A stretch of DNA of 64,000 bases from Nostoc sp. RI_552 (lineage in GTDB: Bacteria; Cyanobacteriota; Cyanobacteriia; Cyanobacteriales; Nostocaceae), in assembly GCA_016124525.1 (NCBI GenBank), contig WGNO01000046.1:49084-113083 (forward strand). The letters run 5' to 3'. Of this stretch, positions 1 to 9,667 are shown one piece after another; the first letter of the stretch is position 1; the number at the start of each line of letters is the position of its first letter. The notes below the pieces were generated by a model that worked only from the letters and a program-made list of their open reading frames with translations, had not been told where the DNA came from and did not search any database. The position numbers were made by a program, and so were the translations under genes.

Positions 1-116
1 GAACACAAATAGAGATGTGGTGACAAAAAATATAAAAAAGATGATATGAAAAAGAAAATTCGTGTAAATGCGTTAATTAGCTATGTAATTAACAACTATC
101 AAATTAAAATCGCATT

Positions 117-530
117 ATGTTACAAGAATCCATAGAAACAATAGTATCTGCCTACTTTGCTAACATTGCAGCGATGAATCCAGAAGGCTGGACAGAAAAT
201 TTTGCTGAAGATGCTGTTAGCTATGACCCGGTAGGTGAACCACCTGCAAAAGTACATGAGCGATATCGTGACTTTATTGGGCAGTTACAAGCATTTTTTG
301 ACAAACTAGAACCTCAAACTGAGCATATCTTCGTTACTGGCAATGAAGCGGCGGTAAAGTGGACAATGCACGGTGTGAGTAAGACAGGTAAACCAGTTGT
401 CTTTGAAGGAATTACGATTTTTGCAATTAACCCAGGTGGGAAGATTCAAACAACTCGCGCTTACTGGAATCCTGCTAAGATGGTGACCCAATTGCCATTT
501 CCTCCAGCACCGGGCCCCGCGCAATCGTGA
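117..530 (+). CDS. NTF2-like / SnoaL-fold protein
   Basis: A 137-residue cytosolic protein with the pattern of the NTF2-like (nuclear transport factor 2, SnoaL) fold: an N-terminal helix followed by the W-x-E-x-F-x-x-D-A segment and a beta-rich second half. Proteins of this fold bind small hydrophobic molecules or act as isomerases, but no catalytic set can be assigned here, so the substrate is unknown. No clear Shine-Dalgarno precedes the ATG. The last dozen codons coincide with a palindromic element (491-527), so the Pro-rich C-terminus ending in A-Q-S is probably element-derived. The family call is an inference from the residue pattern. Confidence 0.75.
   Translation: MLQESIETIVSAYFANIAAMNPEGWTENFAEDAVSYDPVGEPPAKVHERYRDFIGQLQAFFDKLEPQTEHIFVTGNEAAVKWTMHGVSKTGKPVVFEGITIFAINPGGKIQTTRAYWNPAKMVTQLPFPPAPGPAQS
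491..527. repeat. palindromic element, copy 1 (in-frame at gene end)
   Basis: Starts ATTGCC and ends GCGCAATCG, with a CTCCAGCAC core. It aligns, with a few extra bases, to the copy at 9781-9812. It supplies the last codons of the NTF2-like gene. Confidence 0.5.
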
Positions 531-614
531 TCCCATAGATTATCAACTCTTGAGCAGCTGGAAATAAAAGTTAAACCCATCCATAATAAACCTAGGTATT
601 ATTTTAATTGGGCT

Positions 615-1385
615 ATGTACTTAACTTGGTTCGGCGCTAATAGTTGGCTAATAGAAATTGGTAATCAACGCATACTCCTTGACCCTTGGCTGATTGGTTC
701 CTTGGTTTTTGGCAATGCAGAATGGTTCTTTAAAGGTTTCCGTTCACAAGAACCTGCCATTCCAGAGAATATTGATTTGATACTGCTGTCTCAGGGCTTA
801 CCAGACCATGCTCACAAACCAACTCTCCAGCAGCTTGACCACCAAATTCCAGTTGTAGCTTCTCCTCGTGGGGCAACAGTAGTACAGGAATTGGGTTATG
901 CTGCTATCACATCCCTAGCTTTTGGTGAACGTTTCACTTTAAACAACGAAGTAGAAATCAAAGCTGTGCGTGGCTCAGTGGTGGGATACAACGTTGTAGA
1001 AAATGGTTATCTGATTACAGAATTAGCAAGTGGGTTTAAACTTTACTACGAACCTCATGGTCAACATTCCCCAGAAATCAAACAGTTTTCACCGGTTGAT
1101 GTGTTAATTGTGCCAATTATTGATCTCACACTGCCTATGATCGGGCCCTTTATCAAAGGTACAAATAAAGCTTTAGAAGTAGCACAGTGGTTACAACCCC
1201 AAGTGATGCTACCCACAACTGCTGGTGGAGATGTGGAATTTGAAGGTTTCCTGGGCAAATTACAAAAAGCCCAAGGCTCCATTGAGGAGTTTCGTTCGTT
1301 GCTCAAGCAAAATAATTTGACAACACAGGTGATAGACACAGCTACTGGCCATCGCGTGGAAATACAATTAGCAGGGATATACTAA
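615..1385 (+). CDS. MBL-fold metallo-hydrolase-like protein
   Basis: 256 residues with the layout of the UlaG-like branch of the metallo-beta-lactamase fold: an N-terminal W-F-G-x-N-S-W-L strand, an L-L-D-P-W-L segment, a loop where the HxHxDH motif should be, and later His and Asp positions (E-P-H-G-Q-H, then a V-P-I-I-D strand). The loop reads S-Q-G-L-P-D-H-A-H, so the first two metal-binding His are absent while D-H is kept. This suggests an altered or missing metal site. Such a loop may be typical of a plant/cyanobacterial subfamily. Substrate unknown. It follows the NTF2-like gene by 84 bp on the same strand. Confidence 0.75.
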   Translation: MYLTWFGANSWLIEIGNQRILLDPWLIGSLVFGNAEWFFKGFRSQEPAIPENIDLILLSQGLPDHAHKPTLQQLDHQIPVVASPRGATVVQELGYAAITSLAFGERFTLNNEVEIKAVRGSVVGYNVVENGYLITELASGFKLYYEPHGQHSPEIKQFSPVDVLIVPIIDLTLPMIGPFIKGTNKALEVAQWLQPQVMLPTTAGGDVEFEGFLGKLQKAQGSIEEFRSLLKQNNLTTQVIDTATGHRVEIQLAGIY

Positions 1386-1403
1386 TTTTTTTCTCCTACT
1401 GTC

Positions 1404-1517
1404 TTAATAATCGCTATCACCCACACAAATGCCTTTACATTTAATACCATTGGTAGCAGTGCGCTGACAATGAGGGCAAAGAACTTTTTCCTGTTCTGTT
1501 GCTTGATTTATTTTCAT
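1404..1517 (-). CDS. small zinc-ribbon-like conserved protein
   Basis: A 37-residue protein starting at the ATG at 1517, just downstream of AGGAG. The same frame is open further upstream (to 1601), but the Shine-Dalgarno favours the short form. It contains C-P-H-C and a later C-K-G-I-C, enough for one zinc knuckle, and ends G-D-S-D-Y. It resembles short conserved cyanobacterial proteins of unknown role. It lies convergent to the MBL-fold gene with only 18 bp between stops. Confidence 0.55.
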   Translation of the reverse strand: MKINQATEQEKVLCPHCQRTATNGIKCKGICVGDSDY

Positions 1518-1656
1518 GCTCCTGCTGGGGTGTAATTGATCTTGTTCAATCCGGGGTTCTACAGTCATAACAAGGAATTTGTTGCTGTTTACATTTCGCA
1601 AAGTGGAGATTAAAACTATAATAACTCTGTACTCCTTGGTATGAGCTTTTTGTGTT

Positions 1657-3024
1657 TCACCCCATTAAAGCAAGACATGAATGGCGAAAATCTTCCCCCC
1701 GCATTTCAAAGTTGGGGTACTGGTCGAAACTTGCACAAGCAGGAGACAACAAAACCACAGAAGCTTGATGCTGTTTAGCTAGTTCTGCTGACCGAGGAAC
1801 TGCTCTAGCCATGGTGGCGACGATTTCGTAGTTGGTGTAACCTACTTCTTCCAGGCGTTGAGCAAATGCTGGTGCTGCACTACCAATTAATAATACCGCC
1901 GCAGCTTTGACTTGAATTTTGGCTAACCAGGCTGTGTCATTACCGGGTTTAGCTTCGCCACCGGCTATCAAAATCGCTGGACTATTTACCGATGCTAATC
2001 CAACTTCCGCCGCATCATAATTAGTGGCTTTGCTGTCGTTAATAAAGTCAATACCTTGCCAAGTACAAATGTGTTCTAAACGGTGGGGAACGCCAGAAAA
2101 ATTCCTAATTGCAGTCTCAATAGCATTGTGTTCGATTCCTGCTAATCGCGCAGCAGCAACAGCCATTAACAGATTTTGGAGGTTATGTTCTCCTACCATT
2201 TGCAAAGCCGAGGTAGGAAGAATTTTTTCTGGTTTAAAAGTTGCTTTTAAGTGTTCAATAACCCAACCGTTTTCAATATAAAACCCCTGTTCACCAACTA
2301 AAAATTCCTTACCTTTGACACTTGTCCAATAGGCATCAGGCCAATGACTTCTACCATTTTTACGCAAATAAGGGTCATCACCATTAAATACTTTTAGACG
2401 GGAATGATGTAATAATTTCGCCTTGATGTTGTAGTAATTTTCTAAGGTTTTATGCCGTGCTAAATGGTCTGGGGTGAAGGTTGTCCAAATGCCAATGCGA
2501 GGGGCAAGACCAACGGAAGATTCTATTTGATAGCTGCTAATTTCTGCTATTACCCAGTCCGGAGGTTCTTCTGATAAGGCAACTTCACAAGCTGCACGGC
2601 CTATGTTACCACAGGCGGGAGCATTGAATCCAGCTGTTTGAAAGATTGCCGCAATTAAGGCTGTGGTGGTGGTTTTGCCATTAGTGCCAGTAATGCCTAC
2701 CCAAGGAGAAGCCTGCAAGTGTCGCCAAGCGAGTTCCATTTCACCGATAGTTTCAATACCTAATTCTCGCGCTTTGACTAACACTGGAACATCCCAAGGT
2801 ACGCCAGGACTAACAACTATTAAATCACATAAATCACTGCCATTTAAATCAAGAGAATGTCCTAATTTAACAGTGATTTCCTCGGCAGCGAGTTTTTCTT
2901 GTTGTTTCAGGAGGTTGGGGGAGGTGTTACTGTCACTGAGCACTACCTCCCAACCTTTCTGTTTCAACAATCTCGCTGTAGCAACACCGGACTTTCCCAA
3001 TCCAATTACCGAAGCTCTAGGCAT
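1657..3024 (-). CDS. murD: UDP-N-acetylmuramoylalanine--D-glutamate ligase
   Basis: Cytosolic Mur ligase that adds D-glutamate to UDP-MurNAc-L-Ala in peptidoglycan precursor synthesis. The N-terminal Rossmann-like segment has V-I-G-L-G-K-S-G. The ATP-binding G-T-N-G-K-T-T-T motif lies about 110 residues in, followed by the central and C-terminal Mur domains (N-D-S-K-A-T-N, and an [10 protein letters not shown] segment near the end). I chose the ATG at 3024 because the conserved strand starts right after it. A GTG at 3054 would add ten residues. It lies 84 bp downstream of glyS on the same strand, so co-transcription is plausible. Confidence 0.95.
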   Translation of the reverse strand: MPRASVIGLGKSGVATARLLKQKGWEVVLSDSNTSPNLLKQQEKLAAEEITVKLGHSLDLNGSDLCDLIVVSPGVPWDVPVLVKARELGIETIGEMELAWRHLQASPWVGITGTNGKTTTTALIAAIFQTAGFNAPACGNIGRAACEVALSEEPPDWVIAEISSYQIESSVGLAPRIGIWTTFTPDHLARHKTLENYYNIKAKLLHHSRLKVFNGDDPYLRKNGRSHWPDAYWTSVKGKEFLVGEQGFYIENGWVIEHLKATFKPEKILPTSALQMVGEHNLQNLLMAVAAARLAGIEHNAIETAIRNFSGVPHRLEHICTWQGIDFINDSKATNYDAAEVGLASVNSPAILIAGGEAKPGNDTAWLAKIQVKAAAVLLIGSAAPAFAQRLEEVGYTNYEIVATMARAVPRSAELAKQHQASVVLLSPACASFDQYPNFEMRGEDFRHSCLALMG

Positions 3025-3108
3025 AGACTGTAGCAGAGTTCCCTGGTTAAGCACTGACCATCATAACGCTTCTTGGCAAAAATTACACTTCTTTTTTGTG
3101 ACCTTAAA

Positions 3109-5259
3109 CTACAGATTTTTGACAATAGCACCAAAATCAGCCAGTACACGCCCATGATTTCGCAGTAATCCTAGTAAGTGTAGCCGATTGCGCTTGATTT
3201 CGGGGTTGGGGTCCATGACTAAAACGCTGTCTTCGCCATCAAAGAAGTTGGCGACGGTGGGAGCGATTTTTTGTAATGCTGCTATCAACAATTTATAATT
3301 ACGCGATTGCTGCGCCTGTTGAGTTATTCTGGTGCATTCTACTAGGGCGTTGTAAAATGCTAGCTCAGAGGATTTTTGAAAGAGTTCTGGCTGAATTACG
3401 TTTGTGGGTTCTAGCTGCTGGAAGTCTAGGTCACCTTGGGCTGCTAGCCTCGTGGAACGGTTGATGGTTTCGTAGATGTTATCTAGAGTACCATCTGCCC
3501 GGATTGCGTGCAGATATGATGCGCGATCGCGGACATCGAGTAAATCTTTTAACGCGCGTTCTATATATTCTCGGTCATTTTCTCCTAAGACTGCGTTTAC
3601 TAGATCGTAGTCAATTTGCTTTTCATCTTGTAGCAAGGTGCGAATACGTTGTAAGAAAAATTCTTGCAAATTTGCAATCAATTTGTCTTGTTCTTTGTGG
3701 TACTGTGCAGCAAAATCTGTGGCTATTCGCGTTAACAAATTCTCTAAGTTAATGGGCAAATTAGCAGCCCAAGTAATGTTAATTATCCCATTAGCAGCGC
3801 GGCGCAATGCAAAGGGGTCCGAGGAACCAGTGGGAATTAATCCTAAGCCAAAGATACTGACTAAAGTATCTAATCTGTCTGCCAAACCCACAACTTGTCC
3901 TACGAGGGTTCGGGGGAAAATATCACCTGCGCCTGTGGGTAAATAATGCTCAACAATTGCCCTAGCTACTTCTGGATCTTCTCCACTAGCCAGGGCATAT
4001 TTCTCCCCCATAACCCCTTGCAGTTCTGGGAATTCATACACCATTTGTGAAACTAAGTCAGCTTTACATAATAAAGCTGCCCGTTGGATTTTTTGGCGTT
4101 GACCTTCTTCTAATTGTAGTTGGCTGCTAATGTAATCAGCAATTGTGACTATTCTACTTACCTTAGCACGTACTGAACCTAGTTCTTCTTGGAAAGTAAC
4201 TGTTTCTAATTGAGGTAAATAACTTTCTAAAGATTTAGCTAAATCAGATTTGTAGAAAAACTTGCCATCAGCTAACCTTGCACGAATTACCCGTTCATTC
4301 CCCAGGGCGATAATATCTGATTTATTGGGATCACCATTAGCAACAGTGATAAAGTTAGCTAATAATTCTTTACCGTCAGTTCCTTTAAATACAGGAAAAT
4401 AACGCTGGTGAGTGACCATCACTTCTGTGATTACCTCAGTGGGTAACTGCAAAAATTCTGGTTCAAATTTACCCACTACTGCGGAAGGAAATTCAACTAA
4501 GTTTGTTACCTCTGCTAACAAGTCCGGGTAAAATACTGTAAATCCGCCTGCTTTTTCTGCTGCTGTTTGTACTTGCTGTTGAATAATATTAGCCCGTTCT
4601 TGTGGGTCAACAATTACAAAAGCATCGCCTAAAGTCTTGACGTAATCTGTGGCTTGAGGTACGGTCACAGGCTGGGGATGTAAGACACGATGACCATAGG
4701 AAAAGCCATGACTTTTGATTATCTCAGATCCATTCACCAATTCAATAGGCAAGACGGAATTATCTAACAAAGCCACTAGCCAGCGAATGGGGCGAGAAAA
4801 CCTCATATCGCCATCACCCCAGCGCATTAACCGCTTACCTTCTAAACCACAAATCCATTGATTCACCAGTTCGGTTAAAATTTCCGCTACGGGACGACCG
4901 GGAATGCTTTTCTTGACAAAGACAAAATCGCCTTTGTCTGTGGAGCGAATTTCCAAAGCGGCTATATCCACACTTTGCTTTTTGGCAAAACCTGTAGCAG
5001 CCGGTGTAGGCTGACCATCTTTAAAAGCAGCTTGAACAGGAGGACCTTTAATTTCTTCCTCCCGGTCTGGTTGCTGGGATGGTAGATCTGTAATGAGTAC
5101 CGCCAACCGCCGGGGAGTACCATAAACTTCTGTAGATGCGCCGATGAGACTATTAGCTTCTAGACTTTGGGGAATGCGCGATCGCCATTGTAATATGGCA
5201 TCACCGAGAAAGCTGGCGGGTAGTTCTTCTGTACCAATTTCTAATAAAAATGCAGCCAT
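3109..5259 (-). CDS. glyS: glycyl-tRNA synthetase beta subunit
   Basis: Beta chain of the bacterial alpha2-beta2 glycyl-tRNA synthetase, which charges tRNA-Gly in the cytosol. Family hallmarks are the N-terminal [12 protein letters not shown], the central V-T-H-Q-R-Y-F-P segment, the HD-like region around [11 protein letters not shown], and a C-terminal anticodon-binding domain. Length, just over 715 residues, is normal. I chose the ATG at 5259 because homologues begin just before the L-E-I-G-T-E-E-L-P strand. A TTG at 5283 would add eight residues. The alpha subunit (glyQ) is not in the window. Confidence 0.95.
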   Translation of the reverse strand: MAAFLLEIGTEELPASFLGDAILQWRSRIPQSLEANSLIGASTEVYGTPRRLAVLITDLPSQQPDREEEIKGPPVQAAFKDGQPTPAATGFAKKQSVDIAALEIRSTDKGDFVFVKKSIPGRPVAEILTELVNQWICGLEGKRLMRWGDGDMRFSRPIRWLVALLDNSVLPIELVNGSEIIKSHGFSYGHRVLHPQPVTVPQATDYVKTLGDAFVIVDPQERANIIQQQVQTAAEKAGGFTVFYPDLLAEVTNLVEFPSAVVGKFEPEFLQLPTEVITEVMVTHQRYFPVFKGTDGKELLANFITVANGDPNKSDIIALGNERVIRARLADGKFFYKSDLAKSLESYLPQLETVTFQEELGSVRAKVSRIVTIADYISSQLQLEEGQRQKIQRAALLCKADLVSQMVYEFPELQGVMGEKYALASGEDPEVARAIVEHYLPTGAGDIFPRTLVGQVVGLADRLDTLVSIFGLGLIPTGSSDPFALRRAANGIINITWAANLPINLENLLTRIATDFAAQYHKEQDKLIANLQEFFLQRIRTLLQDEKQIDYDLVNAVLGENDREYIERALKDLLDVRDRASYLHAIRADGTLDNIYETINRSTRLAAQGDLDFQQLEPTNVIQPELFQKSSELAFYNALVECTRITQQAQQSRNYKLLIAALQKIAPTVANFFDGEDSVLVMDPNPEIKRNRLHLLGLLRNHGRVLADFGAIVKNL

Positions 5260-5510
5260 AGGAAAATCATGTAACTTGGTCAATTCTCACAGTTTACCGT
5301 CAGCAGCCCAACAGTGAACAGGGAGTAGGGAACAAGTTACTAACTCAAAACAAGAGTGGTTATACGGCAGTTTTTAGTTCCATGATAGGCCCGACAAAAC
5401 CAAAGTGGTGCATAAACACAACTGTGTTGGTTGTGGGGTGGTTTATGGACCTTAGCCACAACACACCCTAAACAACGTAATTTTGATTGATAAGTTATGG
5501 GATTTTGTGA

Positions 5511-5948
5511 TTAGACTTTAGTATGTTTATCGACTATGTTGGCCAAGTCTGGTACTGCTTCTTCTACATGTTTTTTAGCAGAACTACGGAATTTTTCATA
5601 AGTTCCTTTGATGATTTGGCTCTTAGTGTGCTTAATTCTAGCATCGGTAATGCCCAGCATAGCCTCAGCCGTTTCAGAACGACTGGCAATGAGATAATCA
5701 GCTGGATTACCTTTTTGTGCACCCTCATGCCACAGAGGGTCAAGGGCTGTCAAAAACTGAGGTAGTAGCTGTTCAACAATGTAGGGGATGTATCCGGGTT
5801 TAACTCCTTTTAAGGCTGTGAAGGCTGTTTTCAAAGCCATACCACTTATCCCTGACTTGGAAGCTAGCTGCTGGTCGATCATCTTGCAACAATCATCTAT
5901 AACCATGGCCTTTTTGTTTGGATTCAACAGCTGATCACTCAATCCCAT
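5511..5948 (-). CDS. DUF6918-like conserved protein
   Basis: About 145 residues, soluble and helical, with many Lys and Ala and no membrane segment. It resembles a family of unknown function (DUF6918) found in actinobacteria and cyanobacteria. I chose the ATG at 5948 because a perfect AGGAGG stands 6 nt upstream; an upstream in-frame ATG at 5990 has no such site. It stands alone between glyS and the metal ATPase. I know of no assigned role. Confidence 0.65.
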   Translation of the reverse strand: MGLSDQLLNPNKKAMVIDDCCKMIDQQLASKSGISGMALKTAFTALKGVKPGYIPYIVEQLLPQFLTALDPLWHEGAQKGNPADYLIASRSETAEAMLGITDARIKHTKSQIIKGTYEKFRSSAKKHVEEAVPDLANIVDKHTKV

Positions 5949-5954
5949 TTTCTT

Positions 5955-5960
5955 CCTCCT
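5955..5960 (-). promoter_or_regulatory. strong ribosome binding site
   Basis: AGGAGG on the minus strand, 6 nt before the ATG at 5948. It fixes the start of the DUF6918-like gene. Confidence 0.75.
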
Positions 5961-6066
5961 GGATATCAATGCAATTAATCGTCCTAGCAAATAAAATTTT
6001 TAGCTAGCTTTAGTAGCTTATATCATGTCCGCGAAATTGCAGATCAAACCCGGAACCTTATTTAAT

Positions 6067-7974
6067 TCAATTTTTCAGTAATCTTAAACCACTAAGTGTA
6101 ACTAACACCGTGGAACCTTCATGACCTATTACACCGATGGGTAGGTTAATGTTGCCCAAAAAGTTACCAATTAACAGCAACATAATAAACCCCAGAGCTA
6201 CAACTATATTTTGTTTCACAACTGAGTGCGATCGCCTACCCAGTTTGATGGCTGTCGCTAATTTATCTAAGTTATCTGCCATTAATACTATATCTGCGTT
6301 TTCTAGGGCTACATCGCTACCTGCTATCCCCATGGCAATACCTACAGAAGCCTGAGCTAAAGCGGGAGCATCGTTAATACCATCCCCTACCATGGCGACG
6401 GTTTTATATTGTTGCTGAAGTTGACGAATCACATCCAATTTATCTTCGGGGAGTAGTTCTGCATAGACTAGATCAATACCTACAGCCTTGGCGATACTCT
6501 CAGCTGTGGGTTGATTGTCTCCGGTAATCATGACAATTTGCTCAATTCCTAATTTTCGCAATTGGGTAATCATGGCTGCTGCTTCTGTTCTGACTATATC
6601 AGCAATAGCAATCGCGCCCATGACCTGTTTGTTTTGTGCTACCCAAACTATGGTTTTACCTTCATTTGCTGGAATTTGTGCCGATTTCTGTAATTCCTCG
6701 GGAAAAAAGTTTACATACTGCTGTATGAAGGCTGCATTTCCTACAAACACTTTTTCATAGTTAACAAAGCCCATAATTCCCTGTCCGGGTATGGCTTGGA
6801 CATCAACGCCACGCACCCAATCTGCAGCAGCCGCCTCAACAATAGCCTTACCAATGGGATGTTCCGAACAAGATTCTAAAGCAGCCGCGGCTTTTAATAC
6901 ATCAGTTTCGGAATGTTCACTACTGACAATCACCTGAGATACTTGTAGGTTTCCTCTGGTCAAAGTACCAGTTTTATCAAAAGCGATCGCTCTAACTTTA
7001 CCAATTTTTTCCAACTGCGCTCCATTCTTGAATAAAATACCTTGTCTTGCACCGTTAGCAATTCCCGACAACAAAGTAGGCATAATTGCTGCCATTAGCG
7101 CACAGGGAGAAGCCACCACCAAAAAAGTCAAGGCGCGATAAATTGTAATTTCCCAACTCCAATTCCAAAGCAACGGCGGTAAAAATACCAAGAGTGTTCC
7201 AACTACCACAATTACCCGCGCATATATCCGTTCAAATCTCTCAATAAACTGTTGAGAAGGAGGTGCTTCCGTCTGTGCTTGTTCAACCAAACGAATCACG
7301 CGCTGAATCAAACTGCTAGATGCGGGTTTGTGTACCTGGAGCTTCAAAGCACCATAACCGTTCAATGTTCCTGCAAAAACTTCAGCCCCTACTGACTTCT
7401 CAACAGGTAAAGACTCACCTGTAATGGCTGCTTGATTCAAAGTACTATAACCAGAAATAATAATGCCATCAGTAGGAATTAACTCCCCTGGTTTAACAAT
7501 AATTTCATCACCCACCTTCAGATGAGTAATAGAAAGCATTTTTTCCTGTCCATCAACTAAAACTCTAGCTGTATCCAAAGTTAAACTCATCAAAGCACGG
7601 ATGCTGCGTTCAGTGCGCCCCATAGCGTAACCTTCCAAAGCACCACTAATCGCAAAGATAAGAATCAAAATAGCCCCATCAATAATCAGATAATATTCCC
7701 TGCGCCATAAACCCAGACTAGCAGCACCGAGAGCCGCTACAATCATCAGTAAATCTACATCCAGCTCCTTTTCACGAATTAGAGTAGTTAAACCTTTACA
7801 TGCACTGTCATAACCACCAATCACATAAGCAGCAGGTAACAACAGCAGCGCCCAACCCAACCAGCCAATATGCAAAGCACACCAGCCTAAAAACAACAGT
7901 AAGCCACAAAACAACGCCGCCAAAGTATCCGAATGTTCTTGAGTAAAGCGCCTCAAAGCCTGAGAGTAAAGCAT
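6067..7974 (-). CDS. P1B-4-type heavy-metal translocating ATPase
   Basis: A 635-residue inner-membrane P-type ATPase. Visible parts in order are N-terminal membrane helices, the actuator motif T-G-E-S near 185-188, the transmembrane metal site S-P-C near 289-291, the phosphorylation motif D-K-T-G-T near 333-337, S-E-H-P-I, the hinge G-D-G-I-N-D-A-P-A, and H-E-G-S-T in the last helix. S-P-C plus H-E-G-[GS]-T, with no N-terminal metal-binding domain, is the signature of subgroup P1B-4 (CoaT, CtpD, PfeT), exporters of cobalt or ferrous iron. Which metal this one moves cannot be read from sequence. A decayed MerR regulator lies about 1.7 kb away. Confidence 0.9.
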   Translation of the reverse strand: MLYSQALRRFTQEHSDTLAALFCGLLLFLGWCALHIGWLGWALLLLPAAYVIGGYDSACKGLTTLIREKELDVDLLMIVAALGAASLGLWRREYYLIIDGAILILIFAISGALEGYAMGRTERSIRALMSLTLDTARVLVDGQEKMLSITHLKVGDEIIVKPGELIPTDGIIISGYSTLNQAAITGESLPVEKSVGAEVFAGTLNGYGALKLQVHKPASSSLIQRVIRLVEQAQTEAPPSQQFIERFERIYARVIVVVGTLLVFLPPLLWNWSWEITIYRALTFLVVASPCALMAAIMPTLLSGIANGARQGILFKNGAQLEKIGKVRAIAFDKTGTLTRGNLQVSQVIVSSEHSETDVLKAAAALESCSEHPIGKAIVEAAAADWVRGVDVQAIPGQGIMGFVNYEKVFVGNAAFIQQYVNFFPEELQKSAQIPANEGKTIVWVAQNKQVMGAIAIADIVRTEAAAMITQLRKLGIEQIVMITGDNQPTAESIAKAVGIDLVYAELLPEDKLDVIRQLQQQYKTVAMVGDGINDAPALAQASVGIAMGIAGSDVALENADIVLMADNLDKLATAIKLGRRSHSVVKQNIVVALGFIMLLLIGNFLGNINLPIGVIGHEGSTVLVTLSGLRLLKN

Positions 7975-8026
7975 GAGAATTTCATCAGTCAGAACTCTCT
8001 TACTCTAAACCTTAACATCACCGTCA

Positions 8027-9655
8027 ATGTCAACCCTCAAATATTTACAAAAAAGCCAGGGTTTGTGCTGGATAATTGACTTATTCCCATACTCTCCCAT
8101 AAAAATGTTAATAAAAAAAGCAATCAATCAGATTTCCAAGTTCTCTTTTCCATCACCTTGGCTGATTATAATTATTTTTTCCAGTCTCGGTTTAATAGGT
8201 ATTCTTAATCATGCCATGTGGCGAGACGAAGTAAATCCCTGGCTAATTGTCAGAGATAGTAAGTCTTTTGCAGATTTAATTGTCAACATTAATTATGAAG
8301 GACACCCTGTATTGTGGTATTTTTGTCTAGCATTACTCAGAATAATTACTGATAATCCCGTGATTATGCAAATTTTTCATTTAGCTATTACTATTGCTGC
8401 TGTTGCTCTTTTTTGCTTATATAGTCCCTTTAATTATAAACAGAAATTTCTATTTTCTTTTGGTTTTTTTCCTTTTTATGAATATCTTATCATATCTCGA
8501 AATTATGCTTTTAGTATGCTATTTATTTTTGCTTTTTGTACATTTTTTCCGCATAGAAAAAAAACTTATCTTTACTTAGCAATTTTATTAAGTCTCTTGG
8601 CTAACAGTAGTGCTTATGCCTTATTTATTTCATTGGCTTTGCTGTTAACTTTGCTAGTAGAACTTTGTTTTGATATTGAACATCGTCACCATTATTTTAG
8701 TCAAAGTAACAAGTATGATTTATTTTTAAGTTTGGTAATTATTATATTTGCTTTGCTTTTATCTGTCTATATTATTACTCCTCCAGCAGATAGTTATCTT
8801 CATGGTGGATTAAATGACGGTTGGGTAAAAGAATTTGATTTGCGTCATTTATTGAGAAGTTTAGGTAGGTTATTTGGTGGCTATTTTTTAATAATTCCCA
8901 CCCACAAAAGATGGTTGGATTTAACTGTCTGTGGTTTAATTATTTTATTTATTGTAGCTTTATCTATAATAAATTTATCTAAAAAGCCATTAGCCTTATT
9001 TTTCTACATCACAGCTAACTCAGTTATCCTGGCATTTACATATTTGAGATTTGCAGGTGCACCTCGACATTTTGGGCATTTTTATTTAATTATGATAGCA
9101 GGATTATGGCTGGGTAATCACTATCAGAAATCTCCGCTTTTAATCAATAAGTTTAAGTATGCTTTGAAATTAAAAACAATGCAATTAATTAAAAAATGGC
9201 ATAATATAGGCTTTATGCTGATTTTGTACGTGCAGTTCATCGCGGGAATTGGAAGTTTTGCTAAAGACTTAATCATACCATATTCAGCTAGTCGTGAAAC
9301 TGCTGATTATCTGCAAAAATCTCATTTAAATAATGAATTTATTGTTGCCAGTCGAGATGCCAATATGGCTGCATTATCGGGTTACCTCAACCAAAAGTTT
9401 TACTATCCTGAACGGCAAGAAATGGGAAGTTTTACCCTCTTTAAAGCAGGTCGTAAATCTGTGGAAGAAGCTCAAATATTAGAACAAATTAACACTCTTT
9501 TAACCAAGGAACCAGACAAAAGTAAAATTTTGCTGATTTTAAATAAAAAACTGAATGTAAATCACCAAGATTTAAACATTATTGGCATCAAAAATTTCGA
9601 GAATGCTTGGGTAGATGATGAAAAATATTATCTTTATTGGGTAAGTAAAGCTTAA
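8027..9655 (+). CDS. multispanning GT-C-like membrane protein
   Basis: 542 residues with about ten hydrophobic segments. Early on there is W-R-D-E-V-N-P-W followed by an E-G-H-P-V-L-W-Y stretch. An acidic pair in the first outside loop is typical of GT-C glycosyltransferases (GT39/PMT or ArnT type), which use polyprenyl-linked sugars. The C-terminal 150 residues are soluble. The ATG at 8105 is an alternative start, since neither site has a Shine-Dalgarno. The gene is clearly more AT-rich than its neighbours and uses many AAA, TTA and ATT codons, which fits a foreign origin. The exact substrate is unknown. Confidence 0.6.
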   Translation: MSTLKYLQKSQGLCWIIDLFPYSPIKMLIKKAINQISKFSFPSPWLIIIIFSSLGLIGILNHAMWRDEVNPWLIVRDSKSFADLIVNINYEGHPVLWYFCLALLRIITDNPVIMQIFHLAITIAAVALFCLYSPFNYKQKFLFSFGFFPFYEYLIISRNYAFSMLFIFAFCTFFPHRKKTYLYLAILLSLLANSSAYALFISLALLLTLLVELCFDIEHRHHYFSQSNKYDLFLSLVIIIFALLLSVYIITPPADSYLHGGLNDGWVKEFDLRHLLRSLGRLFGGYFLIIPTHKRWLDLTVCGLIILFIVALSIINLSKKPLALFFYITANSVILAFTYLRFAGAPRHFGHFYLIMIAGLWLGNHYQKSPLLINKFKYALKLKTMQLIKKWHNIGFMLILYVQFIAGIGSFAKDLIIPYSASRETADYLQKSHLNNEFIVASRDANMAALSGYLNQKFYYPERQEMGSFTLFKAGRKSVEEAQILEQINTLLTKEPDKSKILLILNKKLNVNHQDLNIIGIKNFENAWVDDEKYYLYWVSKA

Positions 9656-9667
9656 AGTGAAAAAGCA

